64,000 nt of DNA, from NCBI RefSeq assembly GCF_008698145.1, contig NZ_RZNZ01000013.1, forward strand, positions 1-64,000, in the 5' to 3' direction. The notes under the pieces were generated by a model. That model made no database searches. It worked only from the letters and a program-made list of their open reading frames with translations, and was not told the DNA's origin. Numbering within the stretch: position 1 is the first letter of the stretch; every line of letters begins with the position of its first letter. This document shows positions 50,461-58,997 of the stretch, piece after piece. The DNA is from Bifidobacterium vespertilionis (GTDB lineage Bacteria; Actinomycetota; Actinomycetes; Actinomycetales; Bifidobacteriaceae). A program made the translations under genes and the position numbers.

Positions 50461-51683
50461 GCACTATGACTTCAACTTCCCAGGGGGGCTTCCGCAAGAC
50501 CGGCGAGGTCGCGTACGGCGAATCCCCGCTGCATCCGCGCCGCAAGTCCCGCCGCATCATGGTGGGGCCGGTGCCGGTGGGCGGGGGCGCGCCGATTTCC
50601 GTCCAGTCGATGACCAACACCCTCACCGCCGACGTGAACGCCACACTGCGCCAGATCGGCGAGCTCGCGCAGGCCGGCTGCGACATCGTGCGCGTGGCCG
50701 TGCCCAGCCAGGACGATGCCGACGCGCTGCCGGCGATCGTGGCCAAATCACCCATCCCGGTGATCGCGGACATCCACTTCCAGTCCAAGTACGTCTTCCA
50801 GGCCATCGACGCCGGGTGCGCGGCCGTGCGCGTGAACCCCGGCAACATCCGCAAGTTCGATCAGGTGGGCCCGGACATCTGCAGGGCGGCCACGGACGCG
50901 GGCATCTCCCTGCGCATCGGCGTGAACGCGGGCTCGCTGGACAAGGAGCTGTACGCCAAGTACGGCGGTCCCACCCCGGAGGCCCTGGTGGCCAGCGCGC
51001 TCAAGGAAGCGCACATGTTCGAGGATGTGGGCTTCCACGACTTCAAGATCTCCGTCAAGCACCACGACGTGATCACCATGGTGCAGACCTACCGTCTGCT
51101 CGCCTCCAAGGGCGACTGGCCGCTGCATCTGGGCGTCACCGAGGCGGGCCCGGCGTGGCAGGGCACCATCAAATCCTGTCTGGCGTTCGGCGCGCTGCTG
51201 GCGGAGGGCATCGGCGACACGATTCGCGTGTCCCTGTCCGCCCCGCCGGTGGAGGAGGTCAAGGTTGGCTGCAAGCTGCTCGAGTACATGGGCCTGCGCA
51301 AACGCAAGTTCGACATCATCTCCTGCCCGAGCTGCGGCCGCGCGCAGGTGGATGTGATCGATCTGGCCAACGCCGTGACCGATGGACTCAAGGGCGTGAC
51401 CGCGCCGATCCGCGTGGCCGTGATGGGCTGCATCGTCAACGGCCCGGGCGAGGCGCGCGAGGCCGATCTGGGCGTGGCGTCCGGCAACGGCAAGGGCCAG
51501 ATCTTCATCAAAGGCAAGGTGATCGAAACCGTGCCGGAGGATCGGATCGTGGAGACGCTGCTCACCAAGGCGCAGGAGATCGCCGCGCAGATGGATGCCG
51601 ACGGCACGGCCGGTGCGGGCGATGCGGCCGCGCAGACCGGTCCCGTGGTCATCCCCATCCAGCATCCGAACCGGGCCGCCTGA
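50457..51683 (+). CDS. ispG: 4-hydroxy-3-methylbut-2-enyl-diphosphate synthase
   Basis: The 408-residue [4Fe-4S] enzyme converts MEcPP to HMBPP, the penultimate MEP-pathway step. Cluster ligands appear in CPSCGR and [17 protein letters not shown] and ADIHFQ mark the TIM barrel. Translation is coupled to dxr through an ATGA overlap. The last 30 residues (Ala/Gly-rich) extend beyond the usual end. Confidence 0.97.
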   Translation: MSTMTSTSQGGFRKTGEVAYGESPLHPRRKSRRIMVGPVPVGGGAPISVQSMTNTLTADVNATLRQIGELAQAGCDIVRVAVPSQDDADALPAIVAKSPIPVIADIHFQSKYVFQAIDAGCAAVRVNPGNIRKFDQVGPDICRAATDAGISLRIGVNAGSLDKELYAKYGGPTPEALVASALKEAHMFEDVGFHDFKISVKHHDVITMVQTYRLLASKGDWPLHLGVTEAGPAWQGTIKSCLAFGALLAEGIGDTIRVSLSAPPVEEVKVGCKLLEYMGLRKRKFDIISCPSCGRAQVDVIDLANAVTDGLKGVTAPIRVAVMGCIVNGPGEAREADLGVASGNGKGQIFIKGKVIETVPEDRIVETLLTKAQEIAAQMDADGTAGAGDAAAQTGPVVIPIQHPNRAA

Positions 51684-51709
51684 GCCGCGCCGGGTGTCTT
51701 CGGGTGTCC

Positions 51710-51743
51710 AAATGGACGTTTCGGCGCCCCGGAATGTCCATTT
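51710..51743 (+). other. Hairpin after ispG
   Basis: AAATGGAC (51710-51717) pairs with GTCCATTT (51736-51743) around an 18-base loop that itself holds a CGGCG/CGCCC-rich centre. There is no T run, so it is at most a weak terminator for the dxr-ispG mRNA. Confidence 0.4.
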
Positions 51744-51846
51744 CGGCACCCGGATCCGGCACCTAGGCCCGGCCACCCAGACCCGGCGCGCGGACCGCAT
51801 ATGCCCTCGGCGTACCGGTCCCATGGCCGCGTCTACAATTGCGGGC

Positions 51847-53556
51847 GTGTCAGTGAACGATGAAACCCCGCAGCCGTGGACGCCCAGGCGCCGCGTGCTG
51901 ACCACCCTGCCCATCTTCATCGTGCTGCTCGGTCTGCTGGTCACGGTCTCCAATCTGTCCAATATCCCTTGGGACAACGAGCCGCTCGGCCAGACCATGG
52001 AGAGTCTGTCCGCGGACACCTCCGTCACGTTCAGCAACCCGGATGGCGTGCCGTTGCCCAAGCGAGGCGACTACGAGGTGGAGGTGCGCGAGGACGACAT
52101 GACCGTCACCCGCGCGTCCACCGGCGAGACGGAGGACCTGCATCTGGTGGTCCGCATGCCCAAGGGCGTGGAGGGCAAGGTCCCGGGCATCGTCTTCATG
52201 CACGGCGCCGGCTACGGCCTTGCGAAGGACTGGTTCATCGACGTGGGCGACGACTTCGCCTCGGCCGGCTTCGCCACCATCGCCATCGACAAGCCCGTGT
52301 GGAGCACCAACGACGCCACGCGAGACTATCCCGCCTCGGCGGACGCCTACGAGCAGGCCGCCGAATACCTGCGCGCGCTGCCGAACGTGGACGCGGATCG
52401 CATTGGCATTTACGCCACGTCGGAGAGCACGTGGATCTCCGCCCTGCTGCTGCAGAAGGACCCGCGCATCGCCTTCCAGATCCTCGTCTCGCCCATGGTG
52501 CATACGCCTCGCCATTCCCTAGGCTTCCTCGCCGCGCAGGACTTCGCGCTCGTGGGGGCCAACCCCGGATACCAGTCGATCGTCCGGCGCATCTTCTCCG
52601 CGGACACCGCCGCGCTGGGCCTGACCAACTTCGACATCGACACGGACACCCCGCGTGCCTACGCCATCCCCACCTTCGTGGCCTACGGTTCCAAGGATGT
52701 GATGACCGCGCAGGTGGAGGGCGCCGAGCGCATCTTCGAGCGCGCGCACGCCGCGGGCAACTGGAACGTGACCGTGCGCGACTATCCGGTTGGCAACCAC
52801 GTGCTGCGCATCGGCGACGAGGAGGAGGGCGACACCAAGCTGGCCGACCATTTCGAGGACGACATGGTGGACTGGGCCGTGGGCACCACGCGCGGTCTCG
52901 AGCAGACGGACGTCAAGGTGGCCGGCGCGGACATCTACCAATCGATCGCCGTGCCCAAGGACCTGCATGGCCATCGCACGCTCACGTTCTACATGGTTGT
53001 CCTGCATGTGGCGGTCGTGATCATGCTGCTGGTGGCTGTCATCCTGTGGCTGATCGCCCTGTGCCGGCGCCTCCATGGACGGTTCTCGCGCAGGCATCGC
53101 GACGATCGGGCCACGCGCGGCCGGCTTGGGTTCCTCAACGGCTTCGGCAATGTGATCGCCGTGCTGTTCCTCACCACCATCGCCGTGCTCTACCTGTTCG
53201 TCTCCGGACTTGCGCAGGTGGTCATGGAGGTGGTCTCGCTCATCTGGGGTGCCGCGCCGAGCAGCCCGGACATCGTCTATTGGAGCTGGCCGGTGATCCA
53301 AACCGTCTGCACGGTGGTCGTCTGGGCATGGGCGCGCACGCTGGCCCGTCTGATCGAGGTGGCCCAGATGCACGGGTACACGCGCATGGGCGTGCGCGAT
53401 TTCGCCAGACAGGCCAGAAGCGGCGAACTGGCCCGGCGCATGCGCGAGCCGATCATCGCCACCACGCGGTTCGGCCGCGTCCTGTTCTGGGTGACGGCCG
53501 GAGCCATGCTGTGCGTGCTGCTCATGTTCGCGTTCTGGGGCATGTTCATCTACTGA
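51847..53556 (+). CDS. Membrane-anchored alpha/beta-hydrolase-fold protein
   Basis: The 569-residue protein has an N-terminal membrane segment (about residues 18-36), an extracytoplasmic alpha/beta-hydrolase domain (oxyanion region GIVFMHGAGYG; candidate nucleophile in ATSEST; a C-terminal His in GNHVLR) and four C-terminal membrane helices (about 380-565). The nucleophile elbow GxSxG is replaced by ATSES, so catalysis may be altered. GTG 51847 lies 7 nt after TACAAT (51834-51839), fitting a leaderless mRNA. It may modify envelope or cell-surface esters; the substrate is unknown. Confidence 0.82.
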   Translation: MSVNDETPQPWTPRRRVLTTLPIFIVLLGLLVTVSNLSNIPWDNEPLGQTMESLSADTSVTFSNPDGVPLPKRGDYEVEVREDDMTVTRASTGETEDLHLVVRMPKGVEGKVPGIVFMHGAGYGLAKDWFIDVGDDFASAGFATIAIDKPVWSTNDATRDYPASADAYEQAAEYLRALPNVDADRIGIYATSESTWISALLLQKDPRIAFQILVSPMVHTPRHSLGFLAAQDFALVGANPGYQSIVRRIFSADTAALGLTNFDIDTDTPRAYAIPTFVAYGSKDVMTAQVEGAERIFERAHAAGNWNVTVRDYPVGNHVLRIGDEEEGDTKLADHFEDDMVDWAVGTTRGLEQTDVKVAGADIYQSIAVPKDLHGHRTLTFYMVVLHVAVVIMLLVAVILWLIALCRRLHGRFSRRHRDDRATRGRLGFLNGFGNVIAVLFLTTIAVLYLFVSGLAQVVMEVVSLIWGAAPSSPDIVYWSWPVIQTVCTVVVWAWARTLARLIEVAQMHGYTRMGVRDFARQARSGELARRMREPIIATTRFGRVLFWVTAGAMLCVLLMFAFWGMFIY

Positions 53557-53629
53557 TCGGGGGTCGCGGACCAATCGCGAAAGGACTGCGGAAAGACCGC
53601 GGAATGACTGCGGAAAGGAAGGAGCCGAC

Positions 53630-54361
53630 GTGCCGCTGTACCGGGACGAGGGCGTGGTGTTGCGCACCGCCAAGCTGGGGGAGGCCGATCGCATCGTGTG
53701 GCTGTTCACCCGCCGCCATGGCAAGGTGCGGGCGGTGGCCAAGGGCGTCCGCCGGGCCCGCTCGCGGTTCGGCGCCCGGCTCGAGCCGTTCATGCGCGCC
53801 GATGTGCTGATCAACACGGGCCGATCGCTTGACGTGGTCTCGCAGGCGGAGACGATCGCCGCATACGCCGATCGGATCGTCGCCGACTATGCCTCCTACA
53901 CCGCCGCCAGCGCGATCGTGGAGACGGCGGACAGGATCGTGGCCGCCGAGCGCGAGCCGGCCGCAGACCAGTACCGGCTGCTCATCGCCGCTCTGGCCGC
54001 GCTGTCCCGGGGCATGCACAGGGGCGAGGCCGTGGGCGATTCCTATGTGCTGCGCGCGCTGGCGCTCGCCGGCTGGAGCCCCCGTCTCGCCTCCTGCGTG
54101 GTATGCGGGCGGGCGGGCGATCGCGCGCTGCCGGGCGCGTACTTCTCCGTGCCGGCCGGCGGACTCATGTGCGCGGTGGACCACACCCCGGAATCGCGAC
54201 TGCTGCAGCCGGGCGTGCTGGATCAGCTGCGCGCGCTGGTGGACGGCGACTGGGAGGTGCTGGACGCCGGGGAGCTCGATCCGCAGACCCGCCACATCGT
54301 GGAGGAGTGGGGCGCGTACTATCTGGAGCGCCCGATTCGTTCACTGCGCTTGCTAGATTAG
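53630..54361 (+). CDS. recO: DNA repair protein RecO
   Basis: The 243-residue protein of RecF-pathway recombination loads RecA on SSB-coated DNA. The N-terminal OB fold begins YRDEGVVLRTAKLGEADRIVWLFT, and a Cys-containing zinc region is present (CVVC at about 155-158, then GLMCAVDH). GTG 53630 follows AAGGAAGGAG. Its 3' end contains the -10 of uppS, which begins 5 nt after the recO stop. Confidence 0.95.
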   Translation: MPLYRDEGVVLRTAKLGEADRIVWLFTRRHGKVRAVAKGVRRARSRFGARLEPFMRADVLINTGRSLDVVSQAETIAAYADRIVADYASYTAASAIVETADRIVAAEREPAADQYRLLIAALAALSRGMHRGEAVGDSYVLRALALAGWSPRLASCVVCGRAGDRALPGAYFSVPAGGLMCAVDHTPESRLLQPGVLDQLRALVDGDWEVLDAGELDPQTRHIVEEWGAYYLERPIRSLRLLD

Positions 54362-54366
54362 CCCTT

Positions 54367-55158
54367 ATGGCTTTTGAGAACGTCGACTACACGTCGCTGG
54401 ACATCCCCGCGGCGCCGTTCAGCAATCCCTCGATCATCCCGGACTTCCCGAAGAACAAGGTGCCCCGGCACGTGGGCGTCATCATGGACGGCAACGGCCG
54501 CTGGGCGCAGCAGCGCGGGCTGATCCGCACCGACGGGCACCAGGCCGCCGAGCCGGTGGTGTTCGACACGATCGCCGGCGCGATCGAGGCGGGCGTGCGC
54601 TACCTGAGCCTGTACACGTTCTCCACCGAAAACTGGAAGCGCTCGCCGCAGGAGGTGCGCTTCCTCATGGGCTTCTCGCGCGAGATCATCCACCGCCGCG
54701 TGGCGCAGATGGACGAGTGGGGTGTGCGCGTGCGCTGGTCCGGCCGCCGTCCGAAGCTGTGGAAGTCGGTGATCGACGAGCTTGAAGTGGCCATGGAACG
54801 CACCAAGCGCAACAAGACGATCGATGTGGTGTTCTGCATCAACTACGGCGGTCGCGCGGAGATTGCCGACGCCTGTGCGGCCATCGCGCGCGAGGTGGCG
54901 GCCGGCCGCATCAAGGGCGACCGCGTCACCGAGAAGATGATCGCCGATCATCTGTACAACCCGGACATCCCGGACTGCGATCTGGTGATCCGCACCTCCG
55001 GCGAGCAGCGCACGTCGAACTTCCTGCCGTGGGAGGCCGCCTACGCCGAGCTGGATTTCGTGCCCGAGCTCTTCCCCGACTGCGGCCGCGAGGTCCTGTG
55101 GCGCTCCATCGACCACTACATCCACCGCGACCGCCGGTTCGGCGGTGTGAAGAAGTAG
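54367..55158 (+). CDS. uppS: Isoprenyl (undecaprenyl) diphosphate synthase
   Basis: The 263-residue cis-prenyltransferase makes the polyprenyl diphosphate carrier for peptidoglycan and other envelope polymers. Signatures are HVGVIMDGNGRWAQQRG, YTFSTENWKR, INYGGRAEI and RTSGEQRTSNFLPWEAAYAE. ATG 54367 lies 7 nt after TAGATT (54354-54359), within the recO end, giving a possible leaderless internal promoter. Together with dxr-ispG it clusters isoprenoid genes within 6 kb. Confidence 0.97.
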   Translation: MAFENVDYTSLDIPAAPFSNPSIIPDFPKNKVPRHVGVIMDGNGRWAQQRGLIRTDGHQAAEPVVFDTIAGAIEAGVRYLSLYTFSTENWKRSPQEVRFLMGFSREIIHRRVAQMDEWGVRVRWSGRRPKLWKSVIDELEVAMERTKRNKTIDVVFCINYGGRAEIADACAAIAREVAAGRIKGDRVTEKMIADHLYNPDIPDCDLVIRTSGEQRTSNFLPWEAAYAELDFVPELFPDCGREVLWRSIDHYIHRDRRFGGVKK

Positions 55159-55167
55159 GACCCATCC

Positions 55168-55188
55168 GGGCCGATTCCTCATCGGCCC
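55168..55188 (+). terminator. Hairpin terminator after uppS
   Basis: GGGCCGAT (55168-55175) and ATCGGCCC (55181-55188) form an eight-bp stem with a five-base loop. The T tract is weak (GTTTT 12 nt later). Confidence 0.6.
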
Positions 55189-55312
55189 GCATCGGCACGT
55201 TTTCCGGGCGACACCGGCGGCCCGACATGTTGACCCAAGCACGCGATCGGGCGGACTAGAATCCCTTTGCGGAACGATCACATCCCGTGACGTAACACAA
55301 GGGGGTTTGGCC

Positions 55313-56617
55313 ATGGCCAATGGCAAATCAATGACGGTCGGCGAGATGGTCGGCCTGTTCCTCGCGCCGGAAACGCCGCTGCGGGTCGATGCGTTCGACG
55401 GCTCCCACTTCGGTCCCGAAACCGCCGCTCTGCATCTGAAGGTCACCAGCTCGCGCGCCATCTATCAGCTGTTGTCCCATCCCAATGAGATCGGCGTGGT
55501 GCGCGCCTATGTTCTGGGCGACATCGACGTGGACGGCATCAGCTACGCGAACCCGTATCCCGTTCTGCGCGGTCTGTTCTCGCTCGCCCGTTATGTGCGC
55601 ATGCCCTCGCCCGTCGACGTGGCGCGCATCGTCGCGGCCGTGCTGAGCCATGGCTGGCGCACGCCCGATGTGCCGCAGACCGAGGGGCCGAGCAAATTCG
55701 CGCGCATCAAGCGAGGCCTCCTGCCCCACAGCGAAAAGGCGGATTCGGAAACCGTGAGCTTCCACTACGACATGTCGAACGCCTTCTACGCGGACTTCCT
55801 GGGGCCCTCCATGACCTACACCTGCGCGGTGTTCGAGGACGAGAACATGAGCCTCGAGGACGCGCAGGCCAACAAGCTGCGTCTCATTCTGGACAAGCTG
55901 GGCCTTCAGCCCGGCGAGCGCCTGCTGGATATCGGCTGCGGTTGGGGCTCCATGGTCATCACCGCCGCCCGCCGGGGCATCAAGGCGTTGGGCGTGACCC
56001 TGTCCAGGGAGCAGGCCGAATACGCCAACGAGTGGATCCGCCGCGAGGGGCTTGAGGATCTGGCCGAGGTGCGTGTGCAGGACTACCGCGAGGTGCCAGA
56101 GCACGACTTCGACGGCATCTGCTCGATCGGCATGATGGAGCATGTGGGCGTGAAGAACTACCAGCGCTATTTCGAGGAGATGTTCCGTCTGCTCAAGCCC
56201 ATGGGCCGTCTGCTCAACCATCAGATCACCATCAGCCACGACAAGCCGGACGGCGGCCCCGGTCAGGACGAGTTCCTGGACCGCTACATCTTCCCCGACG
56301 GCGATCTGGGCGCGCCCGGATTCATCGAAAGCTGCATTCACGACGCCGGCTTCAACGTGGTGCATCAGGAGAACCTGCGCCAGCACTACGCGCTCACCTT
56401 GCATCATTGGTGCGAGAATCTGGATGCGAACTGGGATGACGCGGTCAGGCAGGTCGGTTTCGAGCGCGCCAAGGTGTGGGGCCTGTACATGGCCGCCTGC
56501 GCGCTGAACTTCGAGATCGACGGCATCCAGATCCACCAGTTCCTGGCCGTCAAGCCCGACCGCGTGGGTCATCCGGATGGCAAGTGGTACCCGCTGCGCC
56601 CGTGGTGGCGGGCGTAG
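55313..56617 (+). CDS. cfa: Cyclopropane-fatty-acyl-phospholipid synthase family methyltransferase
   Basis: The 434-residue SAM-dependent enzyme has an N-terminal lipid-binding region and a methyltransferase domain with motif I LLDIGCGWGSM (about 200-210), preceded by FHYDMSNAFYADFLGPSMTYTCAVF and followed by GMMEHVGVKNY. These are the hallmarks of CFA/mycolic-acid cyclopropane synthases, which methylenate double bonds of membrane phospholipids. ATG 55313 follows AAGGGGG. It is monocistronic and runs into repeat block D. Confidence 0.9.
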   Translation: MANGKSMTVGEMVGLFLAPETPLRVDAFDGSHFGPETAALHLKVTSSRAIYQLLSHPNEIGVVRAYVLGDIDVDGISYANPYPVLRGLFSLARYVRMPSPVDVARIVAAVLSHGWRTPDVPQTEGPSKFARIKRGLLPHSEKADSETVSFHYDMSNAFYADFLGPSMTYTCAVFEDENMSLEDAQANKLRLILDKLGLQPGERLLDIGCGWGSMVITAARRGIKALGVTLSREQAEYANEWIRREGLEDLAEVRVQDYREVPEHDFDGICSIGMMEHVGVKNYQRYFEEMFRLLKPMGRLLNHQITISHDKPDGGPGQDEFLDRYIFPDGDLGAPGFIESCIHDAGFNVVHQENLRQHYALTLHHWCENLDANWDDAVRQVGFERAKVWGLYMAACALNFEIDGIQIHQFLAVKPDRVGHPDGKWYPLRPWWRA

Positions 56618-56660
56618 GCGTGTCCTTCGTCATTTCGCGGCAAATCCATAGTGCGGGAAA

Positions 56661-56850
56661 GTTAAGGATCCTTCGGCTACGCCCTGATGGGCTACGCTCA
56701 GGATGACAACAGGCCGTCATCCTGAGCACTGAGCCGTGAAGCGGACAGCCCAGTGGGCTGTCCGTAGGCGAAGGGAGCCGCCGCCAAGGCGGTGACGGTC
56801 CGGCGCAGTCGGACACGATAAGCGCGGAGTCGAAGGATCCTTGGCCACTG
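56661..56850. repeat. Repeat block D: GGATCC-type repeats between convergent genes
   Basis: A hairpin-forming copy (GTTAAGGATCC at 56661 to CTCAGGATGAC ending 56707) is followed by a composite element from 56716: GTCATCCTGAGCACTGAGCCG, a GCGGACAGCCC/GGGCTGTCC hairpin, CCAAGGCGG...GACGGTCCG and AGTCGAAGGATCC. This is the same order of parts as at 15858-16078. It fills the gap between cfa and the converging SDR. Confidence 0.78.
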
Positions 56851-56892
56851 TCTTGGAATCAAGCAGTCTTCGGCTCCGCCGCGCTATGCCGT

Positions 56893-57714
56893 CTAGCCTC
56901 GGGCCGTCGCCAGCGCCTGCAGATCTCCGAAGACCGGGGTGGCCAGGCCGAAGCCGCCCGCCACGGCCAGGCACTGCCCGGTGGTGAACGCGGATTCGTC
57001 CGCGAGGAAGTAGACCACGGCCGCGGCGATCTCCTCCGGCAGAGCCATGCGGGGGACCGGCGTGCTCTTGAGGAACATGTTGCGGAACGTGTCGTTCAGC
57101 GCGTTCCGCACGGCATCGGTGGCGGTCATGCCCGGCAGCACGGCGTTGCAGCGGATGTTGCGGCGGGCGGTCTGCACGGCGATGTCCTTCGTCAGGTGCT
57201 CGATCGCCGCCTTGGACGTGCCGTACGCGATCTGTGAGATGTCCGGCACCTCGCCGCCGATCGACGAGATGTTCACGATGCTGCCGCCCGTTTCCGGCAT
57301 GTGGCGGATCGCGGCCTGCGAGGTGATGAACACGCTTTTGAGGTTGATGGTCACCGTGTCGATGAACGTGTCCACGGACGTGTGCTCGATGTCCAGATCC
57401 TTGCGCGGGTCGGAGGTGCCGAAGTTGTTCACCAGACCGTCCACGCGCCCCTCGGCGGCGGCCACGGCCTCGATCATCTCGGTGTAGGTCTCGTCCTTCG
57501 TGGCGTCGTTGTAGATCGGCTTGGCCACGCCGCCGTTGGCCTTCACGGTTTCGTCGGCGTTGATCTCCGCTGCCCGCGCCTCGGCCCGCTCCATGTTGCG
57601 GGCGCCCAGATAGACGATCGCGCCCTCTTTGGCGGCTGCGGTGACGATCGCGAGACCGATGCCACGCGTGGCCGCGGTGACGACGATAACCTTGTTGTGC
57701 AGTCTTCCGGTCAT
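56893..57714 (-). CDS. Short-chain dehydrogenase/reductase (SDR)
   Basis: The 273-residue classical SDR has the cofactor motif TAATRGIGLAI (about 11-21), NNFG, catalytic Ser in NISSIGG and YGTSK, and a C-terminal GGFGL. It probably reduces a carbonyl or oxidises a hydroxyl using NAD(P); sterol/bile-acid dehydrogenases and fatty-acid ketoreductases share this length. The substrate cannot be told. ATG 57714 follows AAAGGAG. A -10-like TACACT (reverse strand, 57789-57794) lies 75 bp upstream. Confidence 0.9.
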   Translation of the reverse strand: MTGRLHNKVIVVTAATRGIGLAIVTAAAKEGAIVYLGARNMERAEARAAEINADETVKANGGVAKPIYNDATKDETYTEMIEAVAAAEGRVDGLVNNFGTSDPRKDLDIEHTSVDTFIDTVTINLKSVFITSQAAIRHMPETGGSIVNISSIGGEVPDISQIAYGTSKAAIEHLTKDIAVQTARRNIRCNAVLPGMTATDAVRNALNDTFRNMFLKSTPVPRMALPEEIAAAVVYFLADESAFTTGQCLAVAGGFGLATPVFGDLQALATARG

Positions 57715-57814
57715 AATGCTCCTTTGACATTCGACATGCATCCATATGCATGATCGTGATCCGTCCATGCTGACGGCGACCGATACCCAGTGTAGACGGT
57801 CAACCACGGAAGGC

Positions 57815-57892
57815 GACCACGGAATGCGATGTTTTTCCGCGGAATCGGCCTCATTTCAACATCGGGGGCGAAAATATGGGGCTTCCGTGGTC
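57815..57892. repeat. Inverted-repeat element with ACCACGGAA ends
   Basis: GACCACGGAA (57815-57824) is exactly inverted at 57883-57892 (TTCCGTGGTC), with a further CCACGGAAG copy at about 57804-57812. The ends and size resemble the element at 22124-22207. The 341-bp divergent spacer between the SDR and ykoE holds this element and two promoters, and no other gene was recognised with confidence. Confidence 0.5.
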
Positions 57893-58055
57893 GGGATCGA
57901 GCCGGGAGCCGGACAGCGGCACCCGGGAGGCCGCCGCTTGCATGCGCCCGATGCTACAGTGTGGGATGGCGCTCCCGCCCGTGCCGCGCAGGTCAAGGAG
58001 CGTTCTATGTCTCATTGCTGTGCGCGGTTTTGGGGGAATCAGAAGGAGCCTTCCC

Positions 58056-58685
58056 ATGTCAACATCCGCATCATCATCCATATCCATCCGTCCGTCCCTG
58101 CGCTGGAACACGGCGGACATCGCCGTCGGAGCCGCCCTTGGCGTAGGCTGCGGCGTCATCCAGTGGGGCTTCAACTTCGTCTCCGCATGGCTGTTCCCCC
58201 TCATGAGCGCGCTGCTGCCCGGCTTCGCCAGCCTGCTGCACGCCATCTGGTACTTCTCCGGCACGCTGGGTCTTGTGGTGATCCGCAAGCCCGGCGCCGC
58301 CATTTACGTCAACGTGGTGGGCGTGGCCGTGCAGATGCTGCTCGGCAACCAGTTCTCCCTGAGCTTCGTGTTCATCTCCGCCGCCCTTGAGGGCGTGTTC
58401 GCGGAGATCCCATTCCTCATCACCCGCTACCGCATGTACAACCTGCCGCTGACCATGTTGGCGGGCCTGCTCGTGGCCTTGGAATACGGCTTCTACCTGC
58501 TGTTCTTCCGCTACCAGGCCGTCTCCCTGTTCAGCCCGCGCGGCATCATCCACATCACCTGCGAATGCATCGGCGGTGTGCTGATCGCCGGCGTGTTCAG
58601 CTGGTATCTGTTCCGTGCGATCGCGGCGACGGGCGCGCTCGACCGCTTCGCATCCGGCCGTTCCATCCGCGCCGATGTGGACTGA
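58056..58685 (+). CDS. ykoE: ECF transporter S component, YkoE-type (thiamine/HMP)
   Basis: The 209-residue membrane protein has five or six helices and fits the YkoE family of substrate-specific ECF components for thiamine precursors (start WNTADIAVGAALGVGCGVIQWGFNF). It would bind thiamine or HMP in the membrane and needs energising ATPase/T-component subunits, which are not in the window. ATG 58056 follows AGAAGGAG. A TACAGT (57955-57960) 5 nt before an in-frame ATG at 57966 could give a 30-residue longer leaderless form. No TPP riboswitch signature is present. Confidence 0.85.
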   Translation: MSTSASSSISIRPSLRWNTADIAVGAALGVGCGVIQWGFNFVSAWLFPLMSALLPGFASLLHAIWYFSGTLGLVVIRKPGAAIYVNVVGVAVQMLLGNQFSLSFVFISAALEGVFAEIPFLITRYRMYNLPLTMLAGLLVALEYGFYLLFFRYQAVSLFSPRGIIHITCECIGGVLIAGVFSWYLFRAIAATGALDRFASGRSIRADVD

Positions 58686-58717
58686 ACGCTGATTGGCTGG
58701 GCGCTGGCTGATGATGG

Positions 58718-58791
58718 TGGGGCGGCAGGGGCTTGAACCCTGGACCGGGCGATTATGAGTCGCATGCTCTAACCGACTGAGCTACCGCCCC
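58718..58791 (-). tRNA. tRNA-Met (anticodon CAT, elongator type)
   Basis: Cloverleaf on the reverse strand: acceptor GGGGCGG/CCGCCCC, D-arm AGCTCAGTCGGTTAGAGC, anticodon loop CTCATAA (CAT) and T-arm with GGTTCAAGCCC; discriminator A. The first pair of the anticodon stem is T-C mismatched. CAT also occurs in initiator and lysidine-modified Ile tRNAs; the paired 1-72 end rules out the usual initiator form, and the sequence resembles actinobacterial elongator Met. A -10-like TACACT lies at about 58822-58827 on the reverse strand. Confidence 0.92.
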
Positions 58792-58828
58792 ACATGGCCG
58801 TGTAAAGCGGCCAACTTGCCCAGTGTAG

Positions 58829-58859
58829 CAAAGCCCGGGACCTTGCATCCCGGGCTTTG
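58829..58859. other. 12-bp perfect hairpin upstream of tRNA-Met
   Basis: CAAAGCCCGGGA (58829-58840) and TCCCGGGCTTTG (58848-58859) flank a seven-base loop. It resembles a terminator stem without a strong T run and lies between the tRNA promoter and the next gene. Confidence 0.55.
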
Positions 58860-58997
58860 TCGTGTCCGTGGCGTACCTGTGCCGCATCCGCTCGGCAGTT
58901 ACCCCGGCGATGTTGCGCCCGCATGGCGAACATCAAGTCCGCGGTGGTAAGGTACGCCCAGATATGTCATCGGGGCCAAAGCGAACGAGGAGCGTGG

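Noticed and set aside
54367..55158. Possible pseudo-operon extension of recO into uppS frame from 54103
   Set aside because: The frame is open upstream only because of GC bias; the conserved UppS start and a leaderless promoter fix ATG 54367.
57716..58055. TPP riboswitch before ykoE
   Set aside because: No CTGAGA or ACCTGA-type THI-box core is present; the spacer holds inverted repeats and promoters instead.
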